A stretch of 49,677 bases of DNA from Roseomonas sp. GTDB lineage: Bacteria > Pseudomonadota > Alphaproteobacteria > Acetobacterales > Acetobacteraceae. Of this stretch, positions 17,337 through 25,904 are shown piece after piece. The notes under the pieces were generated by a model. It saw only the letters and a list, made by a program, of their open reading frames with translations, was not told where the DNA came from and ran no database searches. The DNA lies in assembly GCA_020249265.1 (NCBI GenBank), contig JADCGA010000028.1:1-49677 (forward strand), written 5' to 3'. How positions within the stretch are numbered: the stretch's first letter is position 1; each line of letters opens with the position of its first letter. The position numbers and the translations under genes are program-made.

Positions 17337-17376
17337 GTGCTTGCTATCGAGAGTTTCAGGGTTGCTTTTTTCAGTA

Positions 17377-18231
17377 CTATTTCCACGCCGCCACATTCTC
17401 TCGGACGAAATCTTCAAAGCGACGCGGTTCGCGCCCGGTGATTAGCCGAACCATTGGCGAGACGCCGGCCGCCCAGCCCTGCTTGATTACATAATTCAGG
17501 CTCATGAGCCACTCGATCACTTGGGGCGCACCCCCCATTTTTTTCATGGCCTCCAGTGCAGTCTGCTCGGGAATGTCGATATACTTGATCTCACGCCCGA
17601 TTTCGCGCGCAATCAAGGATACCATCTGGGCGTCAGTTAGGTTTTCTGGGCCAGAGAGGGTGTAGCTGCGACCCGCATGCGCCTCTGGATTGGTCAGTAC
17701 TATGGCGGCCACCTCAGCAATGTCACGCACGTCAATGACCGCCATCGCACCATTGCCGCGCGGCGCGTATAGCGCGCCATCCCTGATCGAAGAACCGTAG
17801 TAGTTGATTGTGTTCTGCATGAAGCTCGTTGGTAGCAGCAGCGTGAAGGGTATTCCGCTGGCTGCCACCAACGCATCAATCTCGCCATGCACCTTTGCGA
17901 TGGCGGCCGCGCTATTCGCATCGGCCCCCGCCCCGGAGGAGCGAACGATATGCTTGACACCGGCTGCCTTGGCAGCGGCCACGGCGTTGGCCGCCATGAT
18001 CGGCATGTCCGGCACCATTGGAAAAAGCAAGAAGAGCGTATCGATGCCAGCGAAAGCCTGGGCCAAGGAAGTGCGATCCAGGAAATTGCCAGGCACTTCG
18101 GTCACGCCGGCTGGGGCGCTGCCAGCTTTGCTGGTCATGACAGCGAATTCGGCGTTGCGAGCGCGCAGTGCCTTGACGAGTTCGGTACCGATATTGCCGG
18201 TGGCTCCGGTAACGAGGATCCGGTTTGTCAT
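17377..18231 (-). CDS. NmrA-like NAD(P)-binding atypical short-chain reductase
   Basis: A 284-residue Rossmann-fold protein of the atypical SDR/NmrA group. The nucleotide motif ILVTGATGNIGTELVKALR stands at the N-terminus, followed by GVTEVPGNFLDRTSL, HIVRSSGAGADANS, LLLPTSFMQNTINYYGSSI, and a C-terminal substrate-binding part. It resembles QorB-type quinone reductases and azoreductase-like redox sensors. A strong ribosome binding site (AAGGAG) precedes the ATG. It is divergent from the LysR gene at 18346, which probably regulates it. Codon use is less GC-biased than in the neighbours, suggesting recent acquisition. Confidence 0.85.
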   Translation of the reverse strand: MTNRILVTGATGNIGTELVKALRARNAEFAVMTSKAGSAPAGVTEVPGNFLDRTSLAQAFAGIDTLFLLFPMVPDMPIMAANAVAAAKAAGVKHIVRSSGAGADANSAAAIAKVHGEIDALVAASGIPFTLLLPTSFMQNTINYYGSSIRDGALYAPRGNGAMAVIDVRDIAEVAAIVLTNPEAHAGRSYTLSGPENLTDAQMVSLIAREIGREIKYIDIPEQTALEAMKKMGGAPQVIEWLMSLNYVIKQGWAAGVSPMVRLITGREPRRFEDFVRENVAAWK

Positions 18232-18294
18232 TTGAAATCTCCTTCAGTGGATTGAACGGGACGACAACTGAAGAAGGGTTTTAAGGGATACCAA

Positions 18295-18332
18295 TTTAGT
18301 CAAAAACACACTAAAATTTGAATAATTTTCAA
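18295..18332. promoter_or_regulatory. Palindromes in the nmrA-lysR divergent promoter region
   Basis: Two perfect inverted repeats lie side by side in the AT-rich 114-base spacer: TTTAGT-N9-ACTAAA at 18295-18315 and TTGAA-N5-TTCAA at 18318-18332. Position and symmetry suit the binding and activation sites of the divergently encoded LysR-type protein, although neither has been tested. The second one ends 13 bases before the lysR start and could serve autorepression. Confidence 0.55.
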
Positions 18333-18345
18333 CCAAGAGGAATAA

Positions 18346-19293
18346 ATGAAAAACTTTCATGGGCTATTCTCCTTCACTGAAGCGGCAGCGGCTGGCAGCT
18401 TCACAGCGGCTGCCAGCAAGCTGAACCTGACGCCCGCTGCGGTCAGCAAGAATATTGCTCGATTGGAAAGTCAGTTGGGGGTGCGCCTATTCAACCGCTC
18501 TACGCGTCGATTGAGGCTCACCGCAGAAGGTGAGGCGTTCCGCGCCCGTACCGCCGCAGCTCTTCGCGCGCTGGACGAAGCTGTAGCTGAGGCAAGTCAT
18601 GCGCGCGCGGCAGCGGTTGGGCGGGTAAGGATTTCGGTTGGGGTGTCTTTCGGTCGGCATTATCTGCCGCCCCTATTGCCCTCGCTTTTGGCTGCATACC
18701 CAGAACTCCAAATTGAAGTGAGCCTAGATAATCGCGCGGTCGATATGCTGAGTGAGGGCTTCGATATTGTTATTCGCGGCGGCGTTATCGAGGAATCAAG
18801 CCTAGTAGCCCGACGTATCGCGCGACTGCCGCTAGTATTGGTGGCATCGCCCGAATACTTACGTGAGAAAGGCGTCCCCGTAGCGGTCGCGGAGCTTCAG
18901 CGGCATGAACTTCTCAGCGTCCGAACATCGGGTGGCGCTGAGATTCCATGGCGTTTTCGCCAGCTTCACCGGCGTGGCACGGTTGAGATCCCGCTTTCAG
19001 CACGCTTGTGGCTGTCTGACCCCGAAGCATTGCTTGGCTTGGCCGCAGAGAATGCCGGCATCGCCCAAGTCGGGCTACATCACGCCATGCCCTATTTGCG
19101 AACCAACCGGCTTAAGGTGGTATTGAGGGAGCTTCATGATACAGGCGATCGCGAAATAATGCTGCACTATCCCCACAGGCTATACTTGGCACCGCGGGTG
19201 CGGGTGACAGTGGATGGATTGCTGGCTGGCTTGGCCAAAAATCAGGATTTGCATGCGAAGCCAGAAGCCTTGCCAAGGCACTTCATGGCCTGA
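18346..19293 (+). CDS. LysR-family transcriptional regulator
   Basis: A 315-residue LysR-type regulator. The winged helix-turn-helix at residues 1-65 reads FSFTEAAAAGSFTAAASKLN, LTPAAVSKNIARLESQLGVRLFNRSTRRLRLT. The effector domain from about residue 93 starts GRVRISVGVSFGRHYLPPLLPSLLAAYPEL and contains the DxLSEGFDIVIRGG and RRIARLPLVLVASPEYL strands. It belongs to the LTTR subset that controls small oxidoreductases. The start at 18346 has AAGAGG upstream. It is divergent from the nmrA-like gene, whose promoter it probably controls. Confidence 0.92.
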   Translation: MKNFHGLFSFTEAAAAGSFTAAASKLNLTPAAVSKNIARLESQLGVRLFNRSTRRLRLTAEGEAFRARTAAALRALDEAVAEASHARAAAVGRVRISVGVSFGRHYLPPLLPSLLAAYPELQIEVSLDNRAVDMLSEGFDIVIRGGVIEESSLVARRIARLPLVLVASPEYLREKGVPVAVAELQRHELLSVRTSGGAEIPWRFRQLHRRGTVEIPLSARLWLSDPEALLGLAAENAGIAQVGLHHAMPYLRTNRLKVVLRELHDTGDREIMLHYPHRLYLAPRVRVTVDGLLAGLAKNQDLHAKPEALPRHFMA

Positions 19294-19327
19294 TGCGGAT
19301 TTGGCTTTGACTTTCCGCCGGCAGGAG

Positions 19328-19341
19328 CTTGCACGTGCAAG
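19328..19341. promoter_or_regulatory. 14-base perfect palindrome CTTGCACGTGCAAG
   Basis: CTTGCACGTGCAAG is fully self-complementary and lies in the 154-base spacer between the convergent lysR and cytochrome c genes. Its symmetry suggests a binding site for a dimeric regulator, but its location behind both genes argues against a simple operator. It could also be chance or a short transcript-end hairpin. Confidence 0.3.
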
Positions 19342-19447
19342 ATTGCGTTATGCCCCCCCACAACTTCTTTTTGCCGATAAGAAACACGCCAGCGAGGTTT
19401 TAGCCCGCTGACGCAAATTGTTCTTGAACGCAATTATTTTGGGGCAA

Positions 19448-19831
19448 TCAATCCTTGTGTTTGGCGAGGTAAGCCAGCAGATCCTTCAACTGCTGTTCAT
19501 TGCGGAGCCCCGCAAAGGCCATGGACCCCTGCGGCACCACTGCCTTCGGGTTGGTGATGTAGGCGGTCAGGTTTTCAATCGTCCAGACATGGCCGCCTTC
19601 GCCAAGCGTGCGCATATTGGTCGAATAGCGGAAGCCTTCGACCGAAGCCGCCTTGCGGCCCACAATGCCCCAAAGATTCGGGCCAACGCCATTGCGCCCG
19701 CCCTTATCAATGGTGTGGCAGGCGCGGCATTGGTTGAACACGCGCTGGCCGGCATCGGCATCCTGGGCGAAGGCCGGGGCGCTGATGGAAAAACCTGCCA
19801 GCAGGGCGGCAGAGAGGATAAGGCGACGCAT
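19448..19831 (-). CDS. Periplasmic class I cytochrome c
   Basis: A 127-residue monoheme cytochrome c. A signal peptide (MRRLILSAALLAGFSISAPAFAQ) is followed by the heme-binding CRACH motif, GPNLWGIVGRKAAS, and the C-terminal PQGSMAFAGLRNEQQLKDLLAYL, whose Met is the sixth heme ligand. It resembles cytochrome c550/c2 electron carriers. The start is the ATG at 19831; a TTG directly before it extends the frame by one codon. It lies 89 bases downstream of the MCP gene on the same strand. Confidence 0.92.
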   Translation of the reverse strand: MRRLILSAALLAGFSISAPAFAQDADAGQRVFNQCRACHTIDKGGRNGVGPNLWGIVGRKAASVEGFRYSTNMRTLGEGGHVWTIENLTAYITNPKAVVPQGSMAFAGLRNEQQLKDLLAYLAKHKD

Positions 19832-19920
19832 CAATCAAGGCTCCTGAAAGCTGAAAGGCCGAGGGCACGGCAGAGGACCGGCATGGTGGAAATGGTCGCC
19901 CCTGGCAAACCCGCAAGCGC

Positions 19921-21411
19921 TCACGCTGCCTGCATGTCGAGAGTTTCATGTTCCTGCAATAACGCCGCAATCACTGGCCGCGCCGCAGCGGGTTCAGTAA
20001 AGGCAAGATGCAGCCGCCCTTCAGCGCGGGAGACAAGCCGAACGCAAAGCGCGGGTCCCAAGGCATCAATGCGCAGCTCACCTGCGGTAAAATCCGCAGC
20101 ACCCCCCAGGAACAGCGCGCCATCGGGTGAAACATCCAAAAGCACGCCCTCGGTCTCATTCAAGCGGGCCGGCACACCCAGCGAAAGCCGCGCTCCGCGC
20201 CGCCGATTGGCAGAAGGCAGGCGGCCGCGCAGCGCCTCATTCAAATTCTGTCGGAAGGCGGCGATGGCATCGGCCAGCTCATCCGCACCGGATTGCAGGG
20301 TCCAGGCGGCCTCACCGGTATTGCCGGAATCCTGCGTCAGCGCCTCCATCCTATTGGCCACATCTGCGGCATTCTCCGCAGCGCCCATGATGGCGCGGGA
20401 GATTTCGGCAGTCGTGGCGGATTGCTCTTCCACCGCCGCCGCGACCGAGGTCGCCACCGCATCAAGCTCGGTCACGGCAGCACCAATGCCATCCATGGCA
20501 GCCAAGGCGCGGCTCGCGGCGGCCTGCATGGCGGCGATGCGTCCGGCGATTTCCTCGGTGCTTTGGGATGTGCGCTTGGCGAGGTTCTTCACCTCCCCCG
20601 CCACCACGGTGAAGCCCTTGCCAGCCGCACCCGCGCGTGCCGCTTCAATGGTGGCGTTCAGCGCTAATAGATTCGTCTGACCGGCGATTTCCGCAATCAG
20701 GCGCGATACCTGGCCGATTTCATCCACGCTGCTGGTGAGTTCCGTGAAAATATGCCGCGCTTCATCGGTGCGCTGCATCACGCCGCGCGTGGCTTCCCCG
20801 GCGCGTGACATTTGCCGCGCAATTTCCCCCGCCGCGCCGGCCAGTTCATCGGCGCCGCGAGACGCTTGCTGCGCGCTGACCCGCCCTGCCGATGCCGCGC
20901 TGGCAGAGGCTTCCGCCGCCCGCGCGCCGCCTTCCGCCGCTTCCGTCATGGCGGCGCTGTTGCGGCGTAGCATGGCAACGCGGCGGTCCAGATCCTCAAG
21001 CGCGGCGGCTGTTTCCGCTTCGATGGTGGCGGCCAAATAAGCCAGAGACTCATCAGGGGGCGGGGCAATGGGGGCCACGATGGTCACCGGGGCAGGGGCC
21101 GGGCGCTGGCGCAAGGCTTCGGCGGCGGTCAGGATCTGGCGCCAGGGGCCATCGGCCTCGGCCATGGCGAAGGGGGGCACGGGTTCGTGGGCGGCAAGGC
21201 GAGACAATTTGCCGGCGAAGGCCACCAGCATGGCGCGCTGATGCCACAGCGCCCAGGTTCCAAGGACAAGGCAAATCAGACACCCCAGCGCAAGGCCCAG
21301 GAAAAACCCGGACGCTTGGCCAGAGGCAGCCGCTTCCCCCGCTGCCGCCATGCCGGGATGGGCGAGCAGGATCATCACGGCAAGGGCTGGAAGGCGTAAT
21401 TCAGCTTTCAT
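19921..21411 (-). CDS. Methyl-accepting chemotaxis-like protein fused to a C-terminal PilZ domain
   Basis: A 496-residue protein. Two hydrophobic segments (about residues 5-24 and 33-56) are followed by a short cytoplasmic linker, with no HAMP domain or large periplasmic sensor seen. The MCP signalling coiled coil has its hairpin tip at [44 protein letters not shown]. The last 95 residues look like PilZ: an arginine cluster ([11 protein letters not shown]) and [10 protein letters not shown], matching the RxxxR and (D/N)xSxxG pattern that binds cyclic di-GMP. The fusion would link chemoreceptor-array output to c-di-GMP. AGGA six bases before the ATG at 21411 supports this start. No che genes are nearby. 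Confidence 0.87.
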   Translation of the reverse strand: MKAELRLPALAVMILLAHPGMAAAGEAAASGQASGFFLGLALGCLICLVLGTWALWHQRAMLVAFAGKLSRLAAHEPVPPFAMAEADGPWRQILTAAEALRQRPAPAPVTIVAPIAPPPDESLAYLAATIEAETAAALEDLDRRVAMLRRNSAAMTEAAEGGARAAEASASAASAGRVSAQQASRGADELAGAAGEIARQMSRAGEATRGVMQRTDEARHIFTELTSSVDEIGQVSRLIAEIAGQTNLLALNATIEAARAGAAGKGFTVVAGEVKNLAKRTSQSTEEIAGRIAAMQAAASRALAAMDGIGAAVTELDAVATSVAAAVEEQSATTAEISRAIMGAAENAADVANRMEALTQDSGNTGEAAWTLQSGADELADAIAAFRQNLNEALRGRLPSANRRRGARLSLGVPARLNETEGVLLDVSPDGALFLGGAADFTAGELRIDALGPALCVRLVSRAEGRLHLAFTEPAAARPVIAALLQEHETLDMQAA

Positions 21412-21525
21412 GGCGCATCCTGGAATCCGAGACCTATTTTGACGGCATTTGGCTACGAGGCGGTTAAGGGCCGTGCGGCTTGGCGTAATTGCGGCTAAAC
21501 ATGCCCAGCATTTAGGAATTGACGT

Positions 21526-22533
21526 ATGGCTCATCGTATCGCCCTCATTGGCGCGCCTTCCCTGATTGGGCGGGAAATCCTGCGCTGCCTGGCTGAAACC
21601 AGCCTGGCCGGGGCTGAGGTGGTGGCGCTTGCCCAAGGGCGCAGCGCGGGTGCCGATATTTCCTGGGGCGAGAAAGCCGTACTGAAAACCCGCGATGTGG
21701 CGCGGTTTGACTACGCAGGCACAAGCCTCGCGATTTTCGCCTGTGACGCCAAGCTGGCTGCGGTGGAAGTGCCGCGCGCGGTGGCGGCTGGCGCCATGGC
21801 GATAGACCTATCCGGGCATTTTCATATGGAACCGGATGTGCCGCTGGTGGTGGCCGGGGTGAAAAACCAGGCGCTGCCGCGCGCCAGCAAAAGGCGGATC
21901 ATCGCCTGCCCGCTACCAGCCAGCCTGATCCTGGCGCTGGTCTTGAAGCCATTGCATGAAGCCGCCGGCGTGCGGCGCGTGGTGGCGGCCACCTATCAGC
22001 CGGCCTCCGGCGCGGGGAAGGAGGCGATTGACGAACTCTGGTCCCAGACGCGCGGCATTTTCGTGAATGATAATCCTGAAGCGCAGTATTTCACGAAGCA
22101 GATCGCCTTCAATGTCATTCCGCATATTGACCGCTTCATGCCCGATGGCGCGACGCGGGAAGAATGGGCGATGGGCGTTGAAATCAGGAAGCTTCTGGAC
22201 CCCGATATTCAGGTCAGTGCCACCTGCGTGCGCGTACCAGTCATGCTCGGCCTTGGCATGGCGCTGAACATCGCCTTTGATCGACCAATCAATGAACGCG
22301 ACGCGCGGGAGGCGCTGCGCAAGGCGCCGGGGATCAGCTTGCTCGATCGGCGCGATGATGGCGGCTATGCGAGTCCCGCCGAGATTGTGGGGGAGGATAT
22401 GGTCTATGTCTCCCGCATTCGCCGCGATGCGACGTTGGCGCAAGGGCTTTCGCTTTGGATCGTGGGCGATGATGTGCGGCTTGGGGCGGCGCTGAATGCG
22501 GTGCGGCTGGCGGAGGCGGTGTTGCGGGGCTAG
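21526..22533 (+). CDS. Aspartate-semialdehyde dehydrogenase homologue lacking catalytic residues
   Basis: A 335-residue protein that follows ASADH over its whole length: N-terminal Rossmann [19 protein letters not shown], dimerisation part [44 protein letters not shown]-terminal [15 protein letters not shown]. Key residues are changed. The motif usually NPNCST reads CPLPAS, so Pro131 replaces the catalytic Cys. The GHSE motif reads GLGM, with Leu243 in place of the general-base His. The substrate-binding FRMDPDVP region reads FHMEPDVP, with His for Arg. It is probably a non-enzymatic paralogue, comparable to the USG-1 group. The frame is intact and codon use is native. A true asd should exist elsewhere. 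Confidence 0.85.
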   Translation: MAHRIALIGAPSLIGREILRCLAETSLAGAEVVALAQGRSAGADISWGEKAVLKTRDVARFDYAGTSLAIFACDAKLAAVEVPRAVAAGAMAIDLSGHFHMEPDVPLVVAGVKNQALPRASKRRIIACPLPASLILALVLKPLHEAAGVRRVVAATYQPASGAGKEAIDELWSQTRGIFVNDNPEAQYFTKQIAFNVIPHIDRFMPDGATREEWAMGVEIRKLLDPDIQVSATCVRVPVMLGLGMALNIAFDRPINERDAREALRKAPGISLLDRRDDGGYASPAEIVGEDMVYVSRIRRDATLAQGLSLWIVGDDVRLGAALNAVRLAEAVLRG

Positions 22534-22553
22534 GCGATTTCAGAAAGAATTCC

Positions 22554-22582
22554 TTGACAAAATAGGAAATATATACCATAAA
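22554..22582 (+). promoter_or_regulatory. Sigma70-type promoter of the envelope cassette
   Basis: TTGACA at 22554-22559, a 17-base spacer, and CATAAA at 22577-22582 (four of six matches to TATAAT) form a near-ideal sigma70 promoter in a short AT-rich stretch. It begins 20 bases behind the ASADH-like stop and ends 26 bases before the start at 22609. This means the three-gene cassette is transcribed on its own. Confidence 0.65.
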
Positions 22583-22608
22583 TCCGGGCCGCAGAAGAGG
22601 TCCCGCCC

Positions 22609-24153
22609 ATGCCGCCAGCCATCCCATCAGAGAACAGCATAGGCACCGCAGTAGGGCAGTCCATTACCTTGGAATTGCTTCATATCCTTCGCCTGCCCCT
22701 AAGCATCCTGCTGACCGGTGCGGCCATTGCCGCAGTGCTGGGGGCGGGTTTCGCGCTTGGCCTGCCGGGGCCGGAAGCGCTGTTTGCTGCCTTCGCCGCC
22801 CCTGGCGCCACGGGTCTGCCAGTCCTGATTGGTATGATGATTTTCCTTGTCGGCATCGGCTTCGCCGCTTTCCTGTGGTGGCTCGCGGCGCGCAGCTTCG
22901 CGCTGGTGGCCAATCCCGCCATCGGGCCGGAACGCTTGGCCGGCCTGCGTGACCTGCCGCTGGCCTTGCCGGAAGGCACGGTGCGCGCCCTGCTGGCGCT
23001 GATCGTCGGCGTGATCGGCCTGCCGCTGTTATTGTTTTCAAAGACGCTTGGCCTCACGGATGCCATTGCCGGCTATGTGAATGGCATCGTCACCGGCGTT
23101 TTCGGCTTTTATTTCGGCACCCGCAGCACCGGGGCGGATGCGCAAATCGCGCGCCGCGCCACGGAACAATTAGCCGAACGTGAACGCGCCACAGGCGCGC
23201 TGGCGGCTGAGGCGGAAGCGCTGCGGCAAAAGGCAGAAGCTGCGGCGCGCGATACCGCGCTGCCTGGCCGGATTGAAGCCACCAAGGGCAGCTTGGCGCG
23301 GCATATTGAAGTTGCTGGGCTTGTTTTGGATGAATTCGGCCCGCTTTTGCCGAAGGGCATGGTCCCGGAAGGCGCCGCGCATGCACTTGCCAAGGCGCGT
23401 GATGCCGCCGCTGCCTTGCAGGGCCAGCAAAGCGGCCCCGGTGCTGAAGGCGCGCTGAAGACGGCCACCGATGCCCTGGCCGGGCTGATCGGCGCGCAGC
23501 CTTTGGCGCCGCTGCTGCGCGCTTCGGCATCGCTCCTGCCCGCAGGAACGGCGCTGGGGCCGATTGGGGCGGTCGCGACCGTCATCGGGCTTGGCTGGCA
23601 TTTTGGCGCGGCGGAATATCAGCGCTGGCGGGCGCGCGTGCTGTCAGCACCCTTCGCGCCTCAGCTTTTTGATGTGGGGCTGATCACGCCAAGCTCGGCG
23701 GAACTGCGCATGGAAGCCTCCCCGATCTTCGCACGCGCCTTCAAGGATGAGAAAACGCGCCCTGGGTTTTTCGCTGATCTGCTCAACAAAATCAGCCATG
23801 ATGATGCCGGCCCACGGCTCTGGGCCGAATATGGCGCCGATGCCACGCGCTTTCCGGGCGGTCAGGCAGAGCTTGAAGCCGGCTTGCAGGAATTCCGCGC
23901 GGCCTTGCTGGCGGATCTTTCCGCACGCGATGCCACACCCGAAAAAATCGCCGCCGCACTCGCGCCGCTGGCGCCAAGCCTTGGCGCTCTGCCAAGTGTG
24001 GACCAGGTGAACCGGCTGATGGACGCCGCCGGCAAGGCGGGCCAGGACCAGCCCGAAGCCCGCGCTGCCTTTGAAGCGCTGGTCATGCTCACCGGGCATT
24101 TGCGAGATAGAAAGCTTGACCCGATAAAACTGATGGCGGAGGTGATGCCATGA
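22609..24153 (+). CDS. Polytopic membrane protein with coiled coil, unknown function (cassette gene 1)
   Basis: A 514-residue protein that I do not recognise. Predicted membrane spans lie at about residues 27-51, 69-93, 125-146 and 152-170. A charged, alanine-rich coiled coil covers 175-225 (RRATEQLAERERATGALAAE and onward). A fifth hydrophobic stretch at about 305-335 (SLLPAGTALGPIGAVATVIG) is followed by a soluble C-terminus of some 170 residues. There is no signal peptide. AGAGG lies eight bases before the ATG. Its stop overlaps the lipoprotein start (ATGA at 24150). A role in anchoring or gating the wall-active partner encoded two genes on is inference. Confidence 0.8.
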   Translation: MPPAIPSENSIGTAVGQSITLELLHILRLPLSILLTGAAIAAVLGAGFALGLPGPEALFAAFAAPGATGLPVLIGMMIFLVGIGFAAFLWWLAARSFALVANPAIGPERLAGLRDLPLALPEGTVRALLALIVGVIGLPLLLFSKTLGLTDAIAGYVNGIVTGVFGFYFGTRSTGADAQIARRATEQLAERERATGALAAEAEALRQKAEAAARDTALPGRIEATKGSLARHIEVAGLVLDEFGPLLPKGMVPEGAAHALAKARDAAAALQGQQSGPGAEGALKTATDALAGLIGAQPLAPLLRASASLLPAGTALGPIGAVATVIGLGWHFGAAEYQRWRARVLSAPFAPQLFDVGLITPSSAELRMEASPIFARAFKDEKTRPGFFADLLNKISHDDAGPRLWAEYGADATRFPGGQAELEAGLQEFRAALLADLSARDATPEKIAAALAPLAPSLGALPSVDQVNRLMDAAGKAGQDQPEARAAFEALVMLTGHLRDRKLDPIKLMAEVMP

Positions 24154-24806
24154 TCCGCCTGATCGCCGTAACGCTGTTTGCCCTGGCGGCGTGCAGCGCG
24201 CTGGATGCGCCGGTGGCGCAGCTTGAACGCTGGCAGAAGCAAAGCGCTGCGGGTGCCATGGCCGCCATTGCCGATGAACCCGTGGTGCCCGATTGCGCGC
24301 CCGGAAGGGGAGAGCCCTGCCAGCGCCTGCATCTGATGCGCGCCCAAGCCTGCCTTGCCGTGGCCTTTGCGGATCGCGCCCCGGGTGCGGCCTGCCCTGG
24401 CGCCAGCGCGCGCGAAGCTGGTTTGCTTGCCTGCGCCGCCAGCGCTGCCCAGGCGGCGGAACAGGCCGCGGGAGAAGTGCTGCTGCCGGCACGAAAACTC
24501 CGCACCCAGGCGCGGCTTTGTGCTATTGAAAACCTACCCCCCGCCATGGCCGCCCCGGCAGCGCGGGAAGTGATTACTGAGGCCGCGCCGCTGACTGATG
24601 CAGAAGGCGCCTTGCTGCGTGGCCGTGCCGCGCTTTCCGCCGCACGCCCCTCGGCGGGGTCTGAGGCGGCGCGCTGCGCCTCGGCGCGGGAGGCTATTGG
24701 CGAAGCGCGTAGCGGCCTGGCGCTGGCTCCCGATGATTCGGCGCTGAAGCGCCTGGCCGATGATGCCGCTTTGCGTGCCGTTCGCATCACTGATTGTCGT
24801 GTTTGA
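24150..24806 (+). CDS. Cysteine-rich predicted lipoprotein (cassette gene 2)
   Basis: A 218-residue exported protein. The N-terminus MIRLIAVTLFALAACSALDA carries a lipobox (LAAC) with the lipidation cysteine at residue 15. At least seven further cysteines are spread along the mature chain, so disulfides are likely in the periplasm. The body is Ala-rich and helical with no family I recognise; the C-terminal half (ALLRGRAALSAARPSAG, then SAREAIGEARSGLALAPDDS) looks like a degenerate TPR-type helical repeat. It overlaps cassette gene 1 by four bases and ends 17 bases before cassette gene 3. Confidence 0.75.
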   Translation: MIRLIAVTLFALAACSALDAPVAQLERWQKQSAAGAMAAIADEPVVPDCAPGRGEPCQRLHLMRAQACLAVAFADRAPGAACPGASAREAGLLACAASAAQAAEQAAGEVLLPARKLRTQARLCAIENLPPAMAAPAAREVITEAAPLTDAEGALLRGRAALSAARPSAGSEAARCASAREAIGEARSGLALAPDDSALKRLADDAALRAVRITDCRV

Positions 24807-24823
24807 AACAAGGAGGATTTGTC

Positions 24824-25822
24824 ATGGCACTCGCCCGAGAACTCAGCCTCCGCCTGCCGCTGCAACGCGGCGATGATGTGCGCGCTGTGCAACAGGCGCT
24901 GATCCGCGCCGGCATGCTGGCGGGCAGCGCCGATGGCATTTTCGGCCCCTCCACGCATCGCGCCGTGCTGGATTTTCAGCGCCGCATGCAGGCGCGACAT
25001 CCGGGTTTTACTGCGGATGGCGTTATCGGCCGGCAATGCTGGAGCGCGCTTTTCCCCGAAGCCGCGCCGCATCCAATCACCGGTGCGGCAACGCCTGAAG
25101 CGGGGCTTGCTGCTGCGCCGGATTGGCGCGCCATGCTGCACCCCTATGTACAGCGCCTGATGGCCGGCAGCGCGCCGCCAGTGGGGCAGGGGGAGCGTCG
25201 CTGGCGCCTCAGCCCCGAAGGGCTGCGCGTCGAAGGTTTTGTCGCCCCGCCGCGCAGCCCTGGCAGGCCCGAGACCGCTACGCGCTGCTGGCGCGATTTT
25301 CGTGCAGCTTTTGAAACCTGCGCCGCCGCTTACGGCGTGCCGGTGGAATTGCTGATTGCAACTGCGTGTACGGAATCCGGCGGGCGGGCCGGGGCGATCC
25401 GCGAAGAACCGGGTTTTATCAGCGATGCGGCAACGCCGCATCGTGTCTCGCCCGGCTTGATGCAAACGCTGATTGCAACAGCGCGGGAAGTATTGGCCGA
25501 TACCAGCATTGATCGGACGCGCCTGCTTGACCCCGCCACTTCCATCCGTGCCGGGGCAGCGATGATCCGCGCGCAAGCGATCCGGCGCAGACTGCCCACG
25601 CATTTCGACCCGCCCTTAGTGGCGATTGCCTATAATGCCGGGTCTCTCCGCGCGCGGGCCGATGGCGCGGTCGATCCTTGGGGCATGGTGCAAACCCTGC
25701 GCGGCGGGCATGCGCATGCCGATGCCTTCGTGGTCTTCTTCAATGATTGCTTCGCGGTCTTTGCCGATGGCGCTGCGCCTGCCGCGCTGACGCCGAGTTT
25801 CTGGGCCTTGCTGAAGGAATAA
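24824..25822 (+). CDS. Peptidoglycan-binding plus lytic-transglycosylase-like protein (cassette gene 3)
   Basis: A 332-residue protein. Residues about 12-77 form a PG_binding_1 domain (LQRGDDVRAVQQALIRAGML, DGIFGPSTHRAVLDFQRRMQ, DGVIGRQCWSAL). After a linker, a lysozyme-like SLT domain spans about 165-300: ELLIATACTESGGRAGAIREEPGF with likely catalytic Glu184, SPGLMQTLIATAREVL, LLDPATSIRAGAAMIRAQA, and LVAIAYNAGSL. It has no signal peptide, which is odd for a wall enzyme and recalls phage endolysins or secreted effectors. The start at 24824 has a near-perfect AAGGAGG ribosome binding site, stronger than for the two genes before it, so it may be the most highly translated of the three. Confidence 0.85.
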   Translation: MALARELSLRLPLQRGDDVRAVQQALIRAGMLAGSADGIFGPSTHRAVLDFQRRMQARHPGFTADGVIGRQCWSALFPEAAPHPITGAATPEAGLAAAPDWRAMLHPYVQRLMAGSAPPVGQGERRWRLSPEGLRVEGFVAPPRSPGRPETATRCWRDFRAAFETCAAAYGVPVELLIATACTESGGRAGAIREEPGFISDAATPHRVSPGLMQTLIATAREVLADTSIDRTRLLDPATSIRAGAAMIRAQAIRRRLPTHFDPPLVAIAYNAGSLRARADGAVDPWGMVQTLRGGHAHADAFVVFFNDCFAVFADGAAPAALTPSFWALLKE

Positions 25823-25904
25823 GGCCGCTTTCCCCTTTGGCGTCACGCGCGCACGCTCTGCACAGTCAGGGCACCGCCAGCCCAGCGCGACGTCCCCTTT
25901 TACC

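Noticed and set aside
17106-17376. Spacer behind the RraA-like gene as a possible gene or terminator
   Set aside because: No frame resembles a known protein. The hairpin at 17311 is 30 bases from the T-run, too far for an intrinsic terminator.
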